A stretch of DNA of 64,000 bases from Mycolicibacterium frederiksbergense (lineage in GTDB: Bacteria; Actinomycetota; Actinomycetes; Mycobacteriales; Mycobacteriaceae). The notes beneath the pieces were generated by a model, which made no database searches, was not told where the DNA came from, and saw only the letters and a list, made by a program, of their open reading frames with translations. The stretch covers positions 62,001-126,000 of the forward strand of contig NZ_JARXVE010000004.1 of NCBI RefSeq assembly GCF_029893345.1, given 5' to 3'. Positions 25,097 to 33,314 of the stretch are shown piece after piece (the first letter of the stretch is position 1; each line of letters opens with the position of its first letter). The translations under genes were made by a program, and so were the position numbers.

Positions 25097-26128
25097 CTAG
25101 ACCAGCGTGGCCAGCTGGTTGATCTGCTCGACCGACTTGGCCCCGACCACCATCATGGTGACGCCGGAGGCCTCCCACGCCTTGATCTGTTCCTTGACGT
25201 AGTCGAGATTGCCGACAATCGCCGAATCATCGACCAGTTCGTCCGGAATCACCTTGGCCGCCTCGTCCTTGCGGTCGGTACGGAACAGCTTGGTGACGTC
25301 ATCGACAACCTGCGCATAACCCATCCGGCGGTACACGTCGGCGTGGAAATTGGTGTCCTCTGATCCCATTCCGCCCATGTAGAGCGCCAGGTGCGGCTTC
25401 ATCATCTCCATGACGGCCGGCCGGTCGTCGGTCACGATAATCTGTGCGGTGGCGCAGATCTCGAAGGTCTCCCGGGTGCGACGCGCTCCGGGCCGGGCGA
25501 AGCCCTCGTCGAGCCACTCGTTGTACATGCCGGCGATGCGCGGCGAGTAGAAGATCGGCAGCCAGCCGTCGGCGATCTCGGCGGCCAGCGCGACGTTCTT
25601 CGGCCCCTCGGCACCCAGCATCACCGGGATATCGGCGCGCAGCGGATGGGTGATCGGCTTGAGGTTCTTGCCCAGTCCGGTAGTGCCCTCGCCGGTCAGC
25701 GGCAGCGGGTAGTGCGGGCCGTCGCTGCGCACCGGGGCCTCACGCGCCCAGACCTGGCGCAGGATGTTGATGTATTCACGGGTGCGGGCCAGCGGCTTGG
25801 GGAACTTGGCGCCGTACCAACCCTCGACCACCTGCGGCCCGGACACCCCGAGCCCGAGGATGTGGCGGCCGCCGGAGAGGTGATCCAGCGTCAGCGCGGC
25901 CATCGCGCACGCGGTGGGAGTACGGGCGGACATCTGGATGACGGAGGTACCCAGCCGCATGCGGGTGGTTTCCCGTCCCCACCAGGCCAGCGGGGTGTAA
26001 GCATCCGATCCCCAGGCCTCGGCGGTGAACACGGTGTCGAACTGTGCGTCCTCTGCGGCGGCCACCAGTTCCGCGTGGTTGGTGGGCGGCTTCGCGCCCC
26101 AATATCCGAGCTGCAGACCAAGCTTCAT
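25097..26128 (-). CDS. LLM-class F420-dependent oxidoreductase (Rv3520c type)
   Basis: 343-residue luciferase-like TIM-barrel enzyme: KLGLQLGYWGAKPPTNHAEL at the N-terminus, FDTVFTAEAWGSDAYTPLAW, the RMRLGTSVIQ strand, LDHLSGGRHILGLGVSG (cofactor site) and IPVMLGAEGPKNVALAAEIA. Family members use coenzyme F420 or FMN. Position matches Rv3520c, next to the DUF35-ltp4-ltp3 operon. ATG 26128 has GAGAGGG upstream and a KstR operator 35 bases away, so this one has a normal leader. Confidence 0.87.
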   Translation of the reverse strand: MKLGLQLGYWGAKPPTNHAELVAAAEDAQFDTVFTAEAWGSDAYTPLAWWGRETTRMRLGTSVIQMSARTPTACAMAALTLDHLSGGRHILGLGVSGPQVVEGWYGAKFPKPLARTREYINILRQVWAREAPVRSDGPHYPLPLTGEGTTGLGKNLKPITHPLRADIPVMLGAEGPKNVALAAEIADGWLPIFYSPRIAGMYNEWLDEGFARPGARRTRETFEICATAQIIVTDDRPAVMEMMKPHLALYMGGMGSEDTNFHADVYRRMGYAQVVDDVTKLFRTDRKDEAAKVIPDELVDDSAIVGNLDYVKEQIKAWEASGVTMMVVGAKSVEQINQLATLV

Positions 26129-26163
26129 TGGTTACCCTCTCGACCCGTTCTTGCCACGATTCT

Positions 26164-26177
26164 TAGAACCTGTTCTA
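26164..26177. promoter_or_regulatory. KstR operator, divergent for the F420 enzyme and the DUF35-ltp operon
   Basis: TAGAACCTGTTCTA, a perfect palindrome matching TnnAACnnGTTnnA. It is 8 bases before the GTG of the DUF35 gene and 35 bases from the start of the F420-dependent oxidoreductase. Confidence 0.88.
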
Positions 26178-26185
26178 CTCGATAT

Positions 26186-27178
26186 GTGACAGCCAGCCAA
26201 AGCCGCCCGGCCTCGACAGATCACCGCGAGCCGCCGCTTTCCGCGCCACTGAATCTGTCTTTTGACTACACCCGTTCAGTCGGCCCTCTGCTCAGTCAGT
26301 TCTTCACCGCCCTGCGGGGTCGCCGGATCGTCGGCGTGCGCGGGTCGGACGGACGCGTGCATGTGCCACCCGCTGAGTATGACCCGGTCACCTACGAGGC
26401 CCTGACCGAGGTGGTTCCGGTGTCCAGCGTCGGCACCGTGCTGTCCTGGACCTGGCAGCCCGAGCCGTTGCAAGGCCAGCCGCTGGACCGCCCGTTCGCC
26501 TGGGCGCTGATCAAGCTGGACGGCGCCGACACCCCGCTGCTGCACGCCGTGGACGCCGCAGAGGGCTCGCTGAGCACCGGCGCCCGGGTGCACGCGCACT
26601 GGGTGGCCGAGCCGGTCGGCGCGATCACCGACATCGCCTACTTCGTGCCCGGCGACGAGGCCGAAGAAATTCCAGCCGTTCCGGCCGACGACCGCGATCC
26701 GGTGACCATACTGGTGGCCCCCTCGGCCATCGAGATTCAGCATTCGGCTTCGCGGCCCGAGAGCACCTATCTGCGGGGCCTGCGCGACGGCAAGCTGCTT
26801 GGCGCACGCACCGGCGAGAACGGGAAGGTGTACTTCCCGCCCAAGGAAGCCGATCCGGCCACCGGCCAGGAACTCACCGAGTTCGTCGAGCTGCCCGACC
26901 GCGGCACCATCACCACATTCGCGATCATCAACATCCCGTTTGCCGGTCAGCGGATCAAGCCGCCCTACGTCGCGGCCTACGTTCTGCTCGACGGTGCCGA
27001 CATCCCGTTCCTGCATCTGGTCACCGAAATCGACGCGTCCGAGGTGCGGATGGGCATGCGCGTGGAAGCGGTGTGGAAGCCCCAGGAGGAATGGGGCCTC
27101 GGCATCGACAACATCTCGCATTTCCGGCCCACCGGCGAACCGGACGCCGACTACGACAGCTACAAACACCACCTGTAA
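26186..27178 (+). CDS. Tandem DUF35/OB-fold protein (Rv3521 type), no cysteines
   Basis: 330 residues made of two similar halves. The first has ALRGRRIVGVRGSDGRVHVP (about 46-65), then PFAWALIKLDGADTPLLHAV. The second repeats this as LRGLRDGKLLGARTGENGKV and PPYVAAYVLLDGADIPFLHL. This is the DUF35 pattern of a ribbon followed by an OB fold. The four zinc-binding Cys of normal DUF35 ribbons are absent, and the protein has no Cys at all. DUF35 domains bind thiolase-like aldolases in sterol degradation (ChsH2 with Ltp2), and ltp4 and ltp3 follow directly. The GTG at 26186 abuts a KstR site. Confidence 0.85.
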   Translation: MTASQSRPASTDHREPPLSAPLNLSFDYTRSVGPLLSQFFTALRGRRIVGVRGSDGRVHVPPAEYDPVTYEALTEVVPVSSVGTVLSWTWQPEPLQGQPLDRPFAWALIKLDGADTPLLHAVDAAEGSLSTGARVHAHWVAEPVGAITDIAYFVPGDEAEEIPAVPADDRDPVTILVAPSAIEIQHSASRPESTYLRGLRDGKLLGARTGENGKVYFPPKEADPATGQELTEFVELPDRGTITTFAIINIPFAGQRIKPPYVAAYVLLDGADIPFLHLVTEIDASEVRMGMRVEAVWKPQEEWGLGIDNISHFRPTGEPDADYDSYKHHL

Positions 27179-27186
27179 GGGCTGAC

Positions 27187-28251
27187 ATGACTTTTCGTGA
27201 CGTAGCGGTGGTGGGTTTCGCCCATGCCCCGCATGTACGCCGCACCGATGGCACCACCAACGGCGTCGAGATGCTGATGCCGTGTTTCGCCCAGCTCTAC
27301 GCCGAACTCGGCCTGCAGCAGACCGATATCGGCTTCTGGTGCTCGGGCTCCTCGGATTACCTTGCCGGCCGTGCGTTTTCGTTCATCTCCGCGATCGACT
27401 CGATCGGCGCGGTGCCGCCGATCAACGAATCGCACGTCGAAATGGACGCGGCTTGGGCGCTGTACGAGGCCTACATCAAGATCCTCACCGGCGAAGTGGA
27501 TACCGCACTGGTCTACGGCTTCGGCAAGTCCTCGGCGGGTGTGCTGCGCCGGGCGCTGGCACTGCAGACCGACCCGTATACGGTCGCGCCGCTGTGGCCG
27601 GATGCGGTGTCGCTCGCGGGACTTCAGGCCCGGTTCGGCCTGGATGCCGGCAAGTGGACGGCAGAGCAGATGGCCCAGGTGGCCCTGGATTCGTTCGCCG
27701 CGGCCGACCGCGTCGATTCCGTGGAATCCGCGGCCACAGTCGCCGAGCTGCTGGATCGCCCGTTCTTCGCCGACCCGTTGCGCCGCCACGACATCGCCCC
27801 GATCACCGACGGTGCCTCGGCGATCGTGTTGGCGGCCGGCGATCGGGCTCGCGAACTGCGCGAGAACCCGGCCTGGATCACCGGTTTCGAGCACCGCATC
27901 GAGACCCCGGTGCTCGGCGCCCGCGATCTGACCGTCTCGACCTCGACCACCGCGTCGGCGCAGGCCGCCACCGGTGGTGACGTCAGCTCGATCGAGGTGG
28001 CCGAGATCTACGCCCCATTCACCCATCAGCAGCTGATCCTCACCGAGGCGATCGGACTGGGCGCGGGAACCAAGATCAACCCCTCCGGCGGTGCATTGGC
28101 GGCCAACCCGATGTTCTCGGCCGGCCTGGAGCGCATCGGTTTCGCCGCACAGCACATCTTCTCCGGCTCGGCCGGGCGGGTGCTGGCGCACGCCACCAGT
28201 GGCGCTGCGCTGCAACAGAATCTGGTCGCAGTCCTGGAAGGCAAGAAGTAA
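27187..28251 (+). CDS. ltp4: Thiolase-like lipid-transfer protein Ltp4
   Basis: 354-residue SCP-x/thiolase-fold protein, exactly the Rv3522 length. Family features: DVAVVGFAHAPHVRRTDGT at the start, PITDGASAIVLAAGDRAREL, SSIEVAEIYAPFTHQQLILT, and NPSGGALAANPMFSAGLERI near the C-terminus. At the place of the thiolase nucleophilic Cys the sequence reads PPINESHVEMDAAWALYEAY with no Cys, so a retro-aldolase or structural role is more likely than thiolysis. ATG 27187, 8 bases after the DUF35 gene; ltp3 overlaps by one base (TAATG). Confidence 0.9.
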   Translation: MTFRDVAVVGFAHAPHVRRTDGTTNGVEMLMPCFAQLYAELGLQQTDIGFWCSGSSDYLAGRAFSFISAIDSIGAVPPINESHVEMDAAWALYEAYIKILTGEVDTALVYGFGKSSAGVLRRALALQTDPYTVAPLWPDAVSLAGLQARFGLDAGKWTAEQMAQVALDSFAAADRVDSVESAATVAELLDRPFFADPLRRHDIAPITDGASAIVLAAGDRARELRENPAWITGFEHRIETPVLGARDLTVSTSTTASAQAATGGDVSSIEVAEIYAPFTHQQLILTEAIGLGAGTKINPSGGALAANPMFSAGLERIGFAAQHIFSGSAGRVLAHATSGAALQQNLVAVLEGKK

Positions 28252-29426
28252 TGGCGAACAATGCAGCCGTGCTCGGCACCGGGCAGACCAAGTACGTGGC
28301 CAAGCGCCATGACGTGTCGATGAACGGCCTGGTGCGTGAGGCCATCGACAAAGCGCTGGCCGACTCCGGCTCGACCATGGCCGATATCGACGCCGTGGTG
28401 GTGGGTAAGGCACCGGACTTCTTCGAGGGCGTGATGATGCCCGAGTTGTTCATGGCCGACGCCACCGGTGCGACCAACAAGCCGCTGATCCGGGTGCACA
28501 CCGCAGGTTCGGTGGGCGGGTCCACCGCCATCGTCGCGGCCAGCCTGGTGAAGTCCGGCAAGTACCGCCGGGTGCTCACCATGGCCTGGGAGAAGCAGTC
28601 CGAGTCGAATGCCATGTGGGCGTTGAGCCTTCCGGTGCCGTTCACCAAGCCGGTCGGCGCGGGTGCGGGCGGCTACTTCGCCCCGCACCTGCGCGCCTAT
28701 ATCCGCCGCTCCGGCGCACCGAGCCACATCGGCGCGATGGTCGCGGTCAAGGACCGGCTCAACGGCGCGAAAAACCCGCTGGCCCACCTGCATCAGCCCG
28801 ACATCACCCTGGAGAAGGTGCTGGCCTCGCAGATGCTGTGGGACCCGATCCGGTTCGACGAGACCTGCCCGTCCTCTGACGGTGCCGCGGCCATGGTGAT
28901 CGGCGACGAGGCCGCCGCGGACGCCCGGGTTGCCGAGGGGCATCCGGTGGCGTGGATCCACGCCACCGCGCTGCGCACCGAACCGCTGGCCTACTCCGGC
29001 CGCGATCAGGTGAACCCGCAGGCCGGCCGTGACGCAGCCGCGGCGCTGTGGCGCGATGCCGGCATCACCAGCCCGATCGACGAGATCGACGTGGCCGAGG
29101 TGTACGTGCCGTTCTCCTGGTTCGAGCCGATGTGGTTGGAGAACCTGGGGTTTGCCGCCGAGGGCGAGGGCTGGAAGCTCACCGAGGCCGGCGAGACGGC
29201 GATCGGCGGCAAGATCCCGTTCAACGCCTCCGGCGGTGTGCTGAGCTCGAACCCGATCGGCGCGTCCGGCATGATCCGGTTCGCCGAATCGGCGATCCAG
29301 GTGATGGGCAAGGCCGGCGACCATCAGGTCGAAGGCGCCCGCAAGGCACTTGGCCACGCCTACGGTGGCGGTGCGCAGTACTACTCCATGTGGGTGGTCT
29401 CTTCCGACAAACCCGTGGCCAAGTAA
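28251..29426 (+). CDS. ltp3: Thiolase-like lipid-transfer protein Ltp3
   Basis: 391-residue SCP-x/thiolase-fold protein (Rv3523 type). Features: AVLGTGQTKYVAKRHDVSMN, DETCPSSDGAAAMVIGDEAA, IDEIDVAEVYVPFSWFEPMW, GKIPFNASGGVLSSNPIGAS, and ARKALGHAYGGGAQYYSMWV near the C-terminus. The position of the catalytic Cys reads IRVHTAGSVGGSTAIVAASL, with Ala instead of Cys. In this it resembles Ltp2-type steroid aldolases. It is translationally coupled on both sides (TAATG junctions at 28251 and 29426). Confidence 0.9.
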   Translation: MANNAAVLGTGQTKYVAKRHDVSMNGLVREAIDKALADSGSTMADIDAVVVGKAPDFFEGVMMPELFMADATGATNKPLIRVHTAGSVGGSTAIVAASLVKSGKYRRVLTMAWEKQSESNAMWALSLPVPFTKPVGAGAGGYFAPHLRAYIRRSGAPSHIGAMVAVKDRLNGAKNPLAHLHQPDITLEKVLASQMLWDPIRFDETCPSSDGAAAMVIGDEAAADARVAEGHPVAWIHATALRTEPLAYSGRDQVNPQAGRDAAAALWRDAGITSPIDEIDVAEVYVPFSWFEPMWLENLGFAAEGEGWKLTEAGETAIGGKIPFNASGGVLSSNPIGASGMIRFAESAIQVMGKAGDHQVEGARKALGHAYGGGAQYYSMWVVSSDKPVAK

Positions 29427-30310
29427 TGAGCATGAAATACACCCTGAGCCTGGCCATGGGGCCGCTCGAGCATCTGACCGGATTGGCTCGCACCGCAGAG
29501 GAAGTCGGGTTCAATTCGGTCGCGCTGCCCGACTCGCTGTTCTACATGGAGAAGCAGGCCGCCGACTATCCGTACACGCCGGACGGTTCGCGGATGTGGA
29601 ATGCCGAGACCCCGTGGGTGGACCCGCTGATCGCAGCGGCATCGATCGGTGCGGCGACCTCGACGCTGCGGTTCTACACCAACGTGATGAAGCTCGGCTC
29701 ACGTAACCCGTTGCTGCTGGCCCGCCAGGTCGGCTCGGTGGCGAACCTGACCAACAACCGGTTCGGGTTCGGTGTCGGAATTGGCTGGGCACCAGAGGAA
29801 TTCGAGTGGTGCGGGGTGCCGTTCGCCAAGCGTGGCGCGCGCGTCGACGAGATGATCGAGGTGCTCAAGCTGGTGCTCGGCGGCGGCATGGTCGAGTTCC
29901 ACGGTGAGTTCTACGATTTCGAGCGCCTGCAGATGAGCCCGGCGCCGAGCCAACCGGTGCCGTTCTACGTCGGGGGGCACACCCCCGTGGCACTCAAGCG
30001 GGCGGCCCGGGTGGGCGATGGCTGGACCAGCGCCATGATGACCTGCGCGCAGCTGGCCGAGACCGTGACGGCGATCGACAAACTGCGGGCCGAATTCGGC
30101 CGGGCCGACGAGCCGTTCGAGTTCCAGGCGGTGTGTATCGACAAGTTCGATCTCGACGGCCACCGACAACTGGCCGAGGCCGGCATCACCGACAACATCG
30201 TCATCCCATGGATGTTGGAAGGCCTGGGCTTCGATGCTCCGCTGGAGAAGAAGCAGGACTCGCTCAAGCGGTTCGCCGACACCTACATCCACTCCGGCTG
30301 GCAGGACTGA
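29426..30310 (+). CDS. LLM-class F420-dependent oxidoreductase
   Basis: 294-residue luciferase-like oxidoreductase. Features: LSLAMGPLEHLTGLARTAEE, VGFNSVALPDSLFYMEKQAA, RFYTNVMKLGSRNPLLLARQ, LTNNRFGFGVGIGWAPEEFE (cofactor region), and VPFYVGGHTPVALKRAARVG. Fourth gene of the operon behind ltp3, with a one-base overlap, so its substrate is probably an intermediate handled by Ltp3/Ltp4 (inference). I do not recall it in the M. tuberculosis version of this operon. Confidence 0.85.
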   Translation: MSMKYTLSLAMGPLEHLTGLARTAEEVGFNSVALPDSLFYMEKQAADYPYTPDGSRMWNAETPWVDPLIAAASIGAATSTLRFYTNVMKLGSRNPLLLARQVGSVANLTNNRFGFGVGIGWAPEEFEWCGVPFAKRGARVDEMIEVLKLVLGGGMVEFHGEFYDFERLQMSPAPSQPVPFYVGGHTPVALKRAARVGDGWTSAMMTCAQLAETVTAIDKLRAEFGRADEPFEFQAVCIDKFDLDGHRQLAEAGITDNIVIPWMLEGLGFDAPLEKKQDSLKRFADTYIHSGWQD

Positions 30311-30312
30311 CC

Positions 30313-30732
30313 ATGACCGTCACCAATCCTCAGCACCCGGCCCATCTGGCCGGACAGCGGTTGCGTGCCGCGGTGGCCGCCCGGGACAAGGAAGCGTGGC
30401 TGGCGGTGTTCGCCGACGACGCGATCGTCCAGGACCCCATCGGGCCGTCGTTCTTCGACCCGGAGGGCCTGGGACACCGGGGCAAGGAAGCCATCGCGGC
30501 GTTCTGGGACAAAGCCATCGCGCCGACCGACAACCTGGAGTTCCGGTTCGTCGAGACGTTCCAGTGCGGCAACGAGGAAGCCAACGTCGGCAGCATCGTC
30601 ACCACCATGGGCGGGCATCAGATCACCACCGAGGGCATCTTCACCTACCGGGTCAACGACGCGGGCCAGATGGTCGCGCTGCGCGCCTACTGGGAAGTGG
30701 ATCGGGCCACGGCCGTCAAGATCGACGACTAG
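30313..30732 (+). CDS. NTF2-like (SnoaL/ketosteroid-isomerase fold) protein
   Basis: 139 residues of the cone-like NTF2 fold: QRLRAAVAARDKEAWLAVFA, DDAIVQDPIGPSFFDPEGLG, HRGKEAIAAFWDKAIAP, and TTEGIFTYRVNDAGQMVALR followed by AYWEVDR. This layout is that of delta-5-3-ketosteroid isomerase relatives and polyketide cyclases. Asp residues in VQDP and at the EGIF strand could be catalytic, but this is not certain. Last gene of the DUF35-ltp4-ltp3-F420 operon, 2 bases after the previous stop. Confidence 0.82.
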   Translation: MTVTNPQHPAHLAGQRLRAAVAARDKEAWLAVFADDAIVQDPIGPSFFDPEGLGHRGKEAIAAFWDKAIAPTDNLEFRFVETFQCGNEEANVGSIVTTMGGHQITTEGIFTYRVNDAGQMVALRAYWEVDRATAVKIDD

Positions 30733-30747
30733 TTTTCGCCTAGTTTT

Positions 30748-30810
30748 CGCCGAAACCGCATTCCGGAAGGCCGCTACTCGCACTTCTCCTGCCGGAATGC
30801 GGTTTCGGCG
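30748..30810. terminator. Long hairpin between convergent genes
   Basis: A 19-bp perfect inverted repeat (30748-30766 and 30792-30810) with a 25-base loop. It is preceded by the direct repeat TAGTTTTCGCC. Most likely the shared terminator of the NTF2-like gene and the gamma-carbonic-anhydrase-like gene. Confidence 0.7.
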
Positions 30811-30821
30811 GAGAAATACGC

Positions 30822-31349
30822 TCAGATCTCGGCGAGCCCCGAGAGGTAGCGCTGGGCCAAATCCTGGTAGGCACCCGGATTGCTGCGCACCCACATCTGC
30901 GCACCGGTCCCCGCGATCGGTCCGCGGATCTTCGCGGGCGCACCCGTGACGAGCACCTCGTCGGGAATCTTCGTACCGCCGACGACCAGGGAATGCGCGG
31001 CGATCAGGCTGCGTCGGCCGATCACCGCCCCGTCGAGCACCGTGCAGTGGTTGGCGATCAGCGCCTCCTCCCCCACGTGCGCACCATGCACCACACACAT
31101 GTGCGCGACCGTCGCACCCGGCCCGATGTCGACCGGGATCCCCGGCGGCGCGTGCAGCACCGAACCGTCCTGGACGTTGGCGCCCTGACGGATGACGATC
31201 GGCGCGAAATCGCCACGCAGCACGGTGTTGAACCACACCGACGCCCCGGCCTCGATCGTCACATCGCCGACCAACGTAGCCGTCGGCGCCACGAATGCGG
31301 TTGGGTCGACTACGGGCTCGCGCCCCTCGAACGAATACAGCGGCATCAT
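30822..31349 (-). CDS. Gamma-carbonic-anhydrase-like protein (Rv3525c type)
   Basis: 175-residue left-handed beta-helix protein. Hexapeptide repeats run from residue 20 to about 135 (PTATLVGDVTIEAGASVWFN and ADFAPIVI-like turns). The three metal-ligand positions of gamma-class carbonic anhydrases are kept: His in VLHAPPG and two in VAHMCVVHGAHVGE. The C-terminal helix is AYQDLAQRYLSGL. Catalytic activity is not proven for this subgroup. The gene starts with a double ATG and is divergent from the lipoprotein gene, 58 bases apart. Confidence 0.87.
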   Translation of the reverse strand: MMPLYSFEGREPVVDPTAFVAPTATLVGDVTIEAGASVWFNTVLRGDFAPIVIRQGANVQDGSVLHAPPGIPVDIGPGATVAHMCVVHGAHVGEEALIANHCTVLDGAVIGRRSLIAAHSLVVGGTKIPDEVLVTGAPAKIRGPIAGTGAQMWVRSNPGAYQDLAQRYLSGLAEI

Positions 31350-31407
31350 TCAGATATACCGCAGGAAAACGGCCACAGCGCGGCGACGCGTAGCCTGAAC
31401 AGTAACT

Positions 31408-32043
31408 ATGCCGATCACGACAACCATCCGTCGCAGGTTCCTGCCCACCACCGGACTCGCCGCAACCCTCGTCATCGTGGTCAGCGCCTGCACCCCGGAC
31501 AACGCCGCACCGAGTACCCCATGGGTTGCCACGCCGACCACATCGACGCATTCGGCCGCACCGACGTCGCCGAAATCGCAGGCATCCGACTACAGCCATC
31601 TGCTGTTGCAGGCCCAGGACATCAGCATCCCGCCGAACACCTTCAGCGCCCGGTCCAGCAACGTCAACCCAGACGGCCAGTCCGGGGCCAGTGCACTGTT
31701 CGTCAACGCCGACGACACCATGGCCATCCTCGACACGATCCTGATCTACCCGGACGCTGACACCGCCACGGCAACTCTCAAGAAGGCCTCCGAGTCGTTG
31801 GACACCATGGTGACCGGCGGGCAGCCGGAGCCGGCACCGGTCGGTCTCGGCGGCACCGTCATCTCGGGCACCTCTCCCGACGGCGCCAAGGCGGTGACGC
31901 TGTTGCTCTACACGCAGGGGCGCGCGCTGGTGCGGCTGGAGTTCGACAGCACCCCCGGCGATCCGATGTCACCGCAGATCGTGACCGGTGTGGGCCGGAT
32001 GCAACAGATTGCCCTGCGGGTCGGGCTACCTGAGCGGGAGTAA
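31408..32043 (+). CDS. Putative secreted lipoprotein
   Basis: 211 residues. Signal peptide: basic RRRFLPTT, hydrophobic GLAATLVIVV, then the lipobox VVSAC with Cys31 or so as the acylated residue. Next is a low-complexity Thr/Ser/Ala/Pro linker and a globular domain (DISIPPNTFSARSSNVNPDG, ADDTMAILDTILIYPDADTA) as in several mycobacterial DUF-type lipoproteins. It holds the place of Rv3524, whose C-terminal part may be similar. Function unknown; it lies directly before the kshA promoter. Confidence 0.75.
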   Translation: MPITTTIRRRFLPTTGLAATLVIVVSACTPDNAAPSTPWVATPTTSTHSAAPTSPKSQASDYSHLLLQAQDISIPPNTFSARSSNVNPDGQSGASALFVNADDTMAILDTILIYPDADTATATLKKASESLDTMVTGGQPEPAPVGLGGTVISGTSPDGAKAVTLLLYTQGRALVRLEFDSTPGDPMSPQIVTGVGRMQQIALRVGLPERE

Positions 32044-32107
32044 CGGCCGCGGCCCACGGGTATGCCGCAGGTCACGCCCCGATGATTGCCAGAAGGGAGG
32101 GAGAAAC

Positions 32108-32121
32108 TGTAACGTGTTCTA
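32108..32121. promoter_or_regulatory. KstR operator of kshA
   Basis: TGTAACGTGTTCTA matches TnnAACnnGTTnnA, 29 bases upstream of the kshA start codon. A ribosome site GGGAGG lies between. Confidence 0.87.
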
Positions 32122-32150
32122 GTTATAAGCACCTATACGGGAGGCCCACC

Positions 32151-33314
32151 GTGACTACCGAACATGCCGGCATCAGAGAGATCGACACCGGCGCCCTGCC
32201 TGACCGCTACGCCCGGGGTTGGCACTGCCTGGGACCGGTCAAGGACTACCAGGACGGCCAGCCGCACTCCGTTGAGGCATTCGGCACCAAGCTCGTGGTG
32301 TTCGCCGACTCCAAGGGGGACCTGAAGGTCCTCGACGGCTATTGCCGGCACATGGGCGGCGACCTGTCGCAGGGCACGATCAAGGGCGACGAGGTGGCCT
32401 GCCCGTTCCACGACTGGCGCTGGGGCGGCGACGGCAAGTGCAAGCTCGTCCCCTACGCCAAGCGCACCCCACGACTGGCCCGCACCCGGGCCTGGCACAC
32501 CGACGTGCGCGGCGGCCTGCTGTTCGTCTGGCACGACCATGAGGGCAACCCGCCGCAGCCCGAGGTCCGGATCCCGGAGATCCCCGAGGCGGCCAGCGAC
32601 GACTGGACCGAATGGCAGTGGAACTCGCTGTTGATCGAGGGCAGCAACTGCCGCGAGATCATCGACAACGTCACCGACATGGCGCACTTCTTCTACATCC
32701 ACTACGGGCTGCCGACGTACTTCAAGAACGTCTTCGAGGACCACATCGCCAGCCAGTACCTGCACAATGTGGGTCGCCCGGACATCGGCGGCATGGGCAC
32801 CCAGTACGGCGAGGCGCACCTGGATTCGGAAGCCTCCTACTTCGGTCCGTCGTTCATGATCAACTGGCTGCACAACAACTACAGCGGCTACAAGGCCGAG
32901 TCGATCCTGATCAACTGCCACTACCCGGTCACCCAGGACACCTTCATGCTGCAGTGGGGCGTCATCGTCGAGAAGCCCAAGGGCATGGACGAGAAGACCA
33001 CCCAGAAGCTGGCCGACGCGATGACCGACGGCGTCAGCAAGGGCTTCATGCAGGATGTCGAGATCTGGAAGCACAAGACCCGCATCGACAATCCGCTGCT
33101 GGTCGAGGAAGACGGTGCCGTCTACCAGATGCGCCGCTGGTACCAGCAGTTCTACGTCGACGTCGCGGATATCACCCCCGACATGACCGACCGTTTCGAG
33201 ATGGAGATCGACACCACCGCGGCCAACGAAAAGTGGCATGTGGAGGTCGAGGAGAACCTGAAGATCAAAGCCGCACAAAAGTCGGCTGAGAAAGAAACAG
33301 CGCAGTCCAGCTGA
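32151..33314 (+). CDS. kshA: 3-ketosteroid 9-alpha-hydroxylase oxygenase KshA
   Basis: 387-residue Rieske oxygenase. The Rieske [2Fe-2S] ligands are Cys65-x-His67 (YCRHMGGD) and Cys84-x2-His87 (CPFHDW). The mononuclear iron ligands are His179 and His184 in DMAHFFYIHYG, with a C-terminal Asp. KshA with the reductase KshB hydroxylates androstenedione-type 3-ketosteroids at C9, opening ring B. GTG 32151 with GGGAGG 7 bases upstream; the frame from 32082 reads through the promoter and was rejected. KstR operator upstream. kshB is not in the window. Confidence 0.95.
   Translation: MTTEHAGIREIDTGALPDRYARGWHCLGPVKDYQDGQPHSVEAFGTKLVVFADSKGDLKVLDGYCRHMGGDLSQGTIKGDEVACPFHDWRWGGDGKCKLVPYAKRTPRLARTRAWHTDVRGGLLFVWHDHEGNPPQPEVRIPEIPEAASDDWTEWQWNSLLIEGSNCREIIDNVTDMAHFFYIHYGLPTYFKNVFEDHIASQYLHNVGRPDIGGMGTQYGEAHLDSEASYFGPSFMINWLHNNYSGYKAESILINCHYPVTQDTFMLQWGVIVEKPKGMDEKTTQKLADAMTDGVSKGFMQDVEIWKHKTRIDNPLLVEEDGAVYQMRRWYQQFYVDVADITPDMTDRFEMEIDTTAANEKWHVEVEENLKIKAAQKSAEKETAQSS

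Noticed and set aside
25391-26185. N-terminal extension of the DUF35 protein to 25391
   Set aside because: The extension lies antisense to the F420 oxidoreductase and would run through the KstR operator. The GTG at 26186 begins where homology-like sequence begins.
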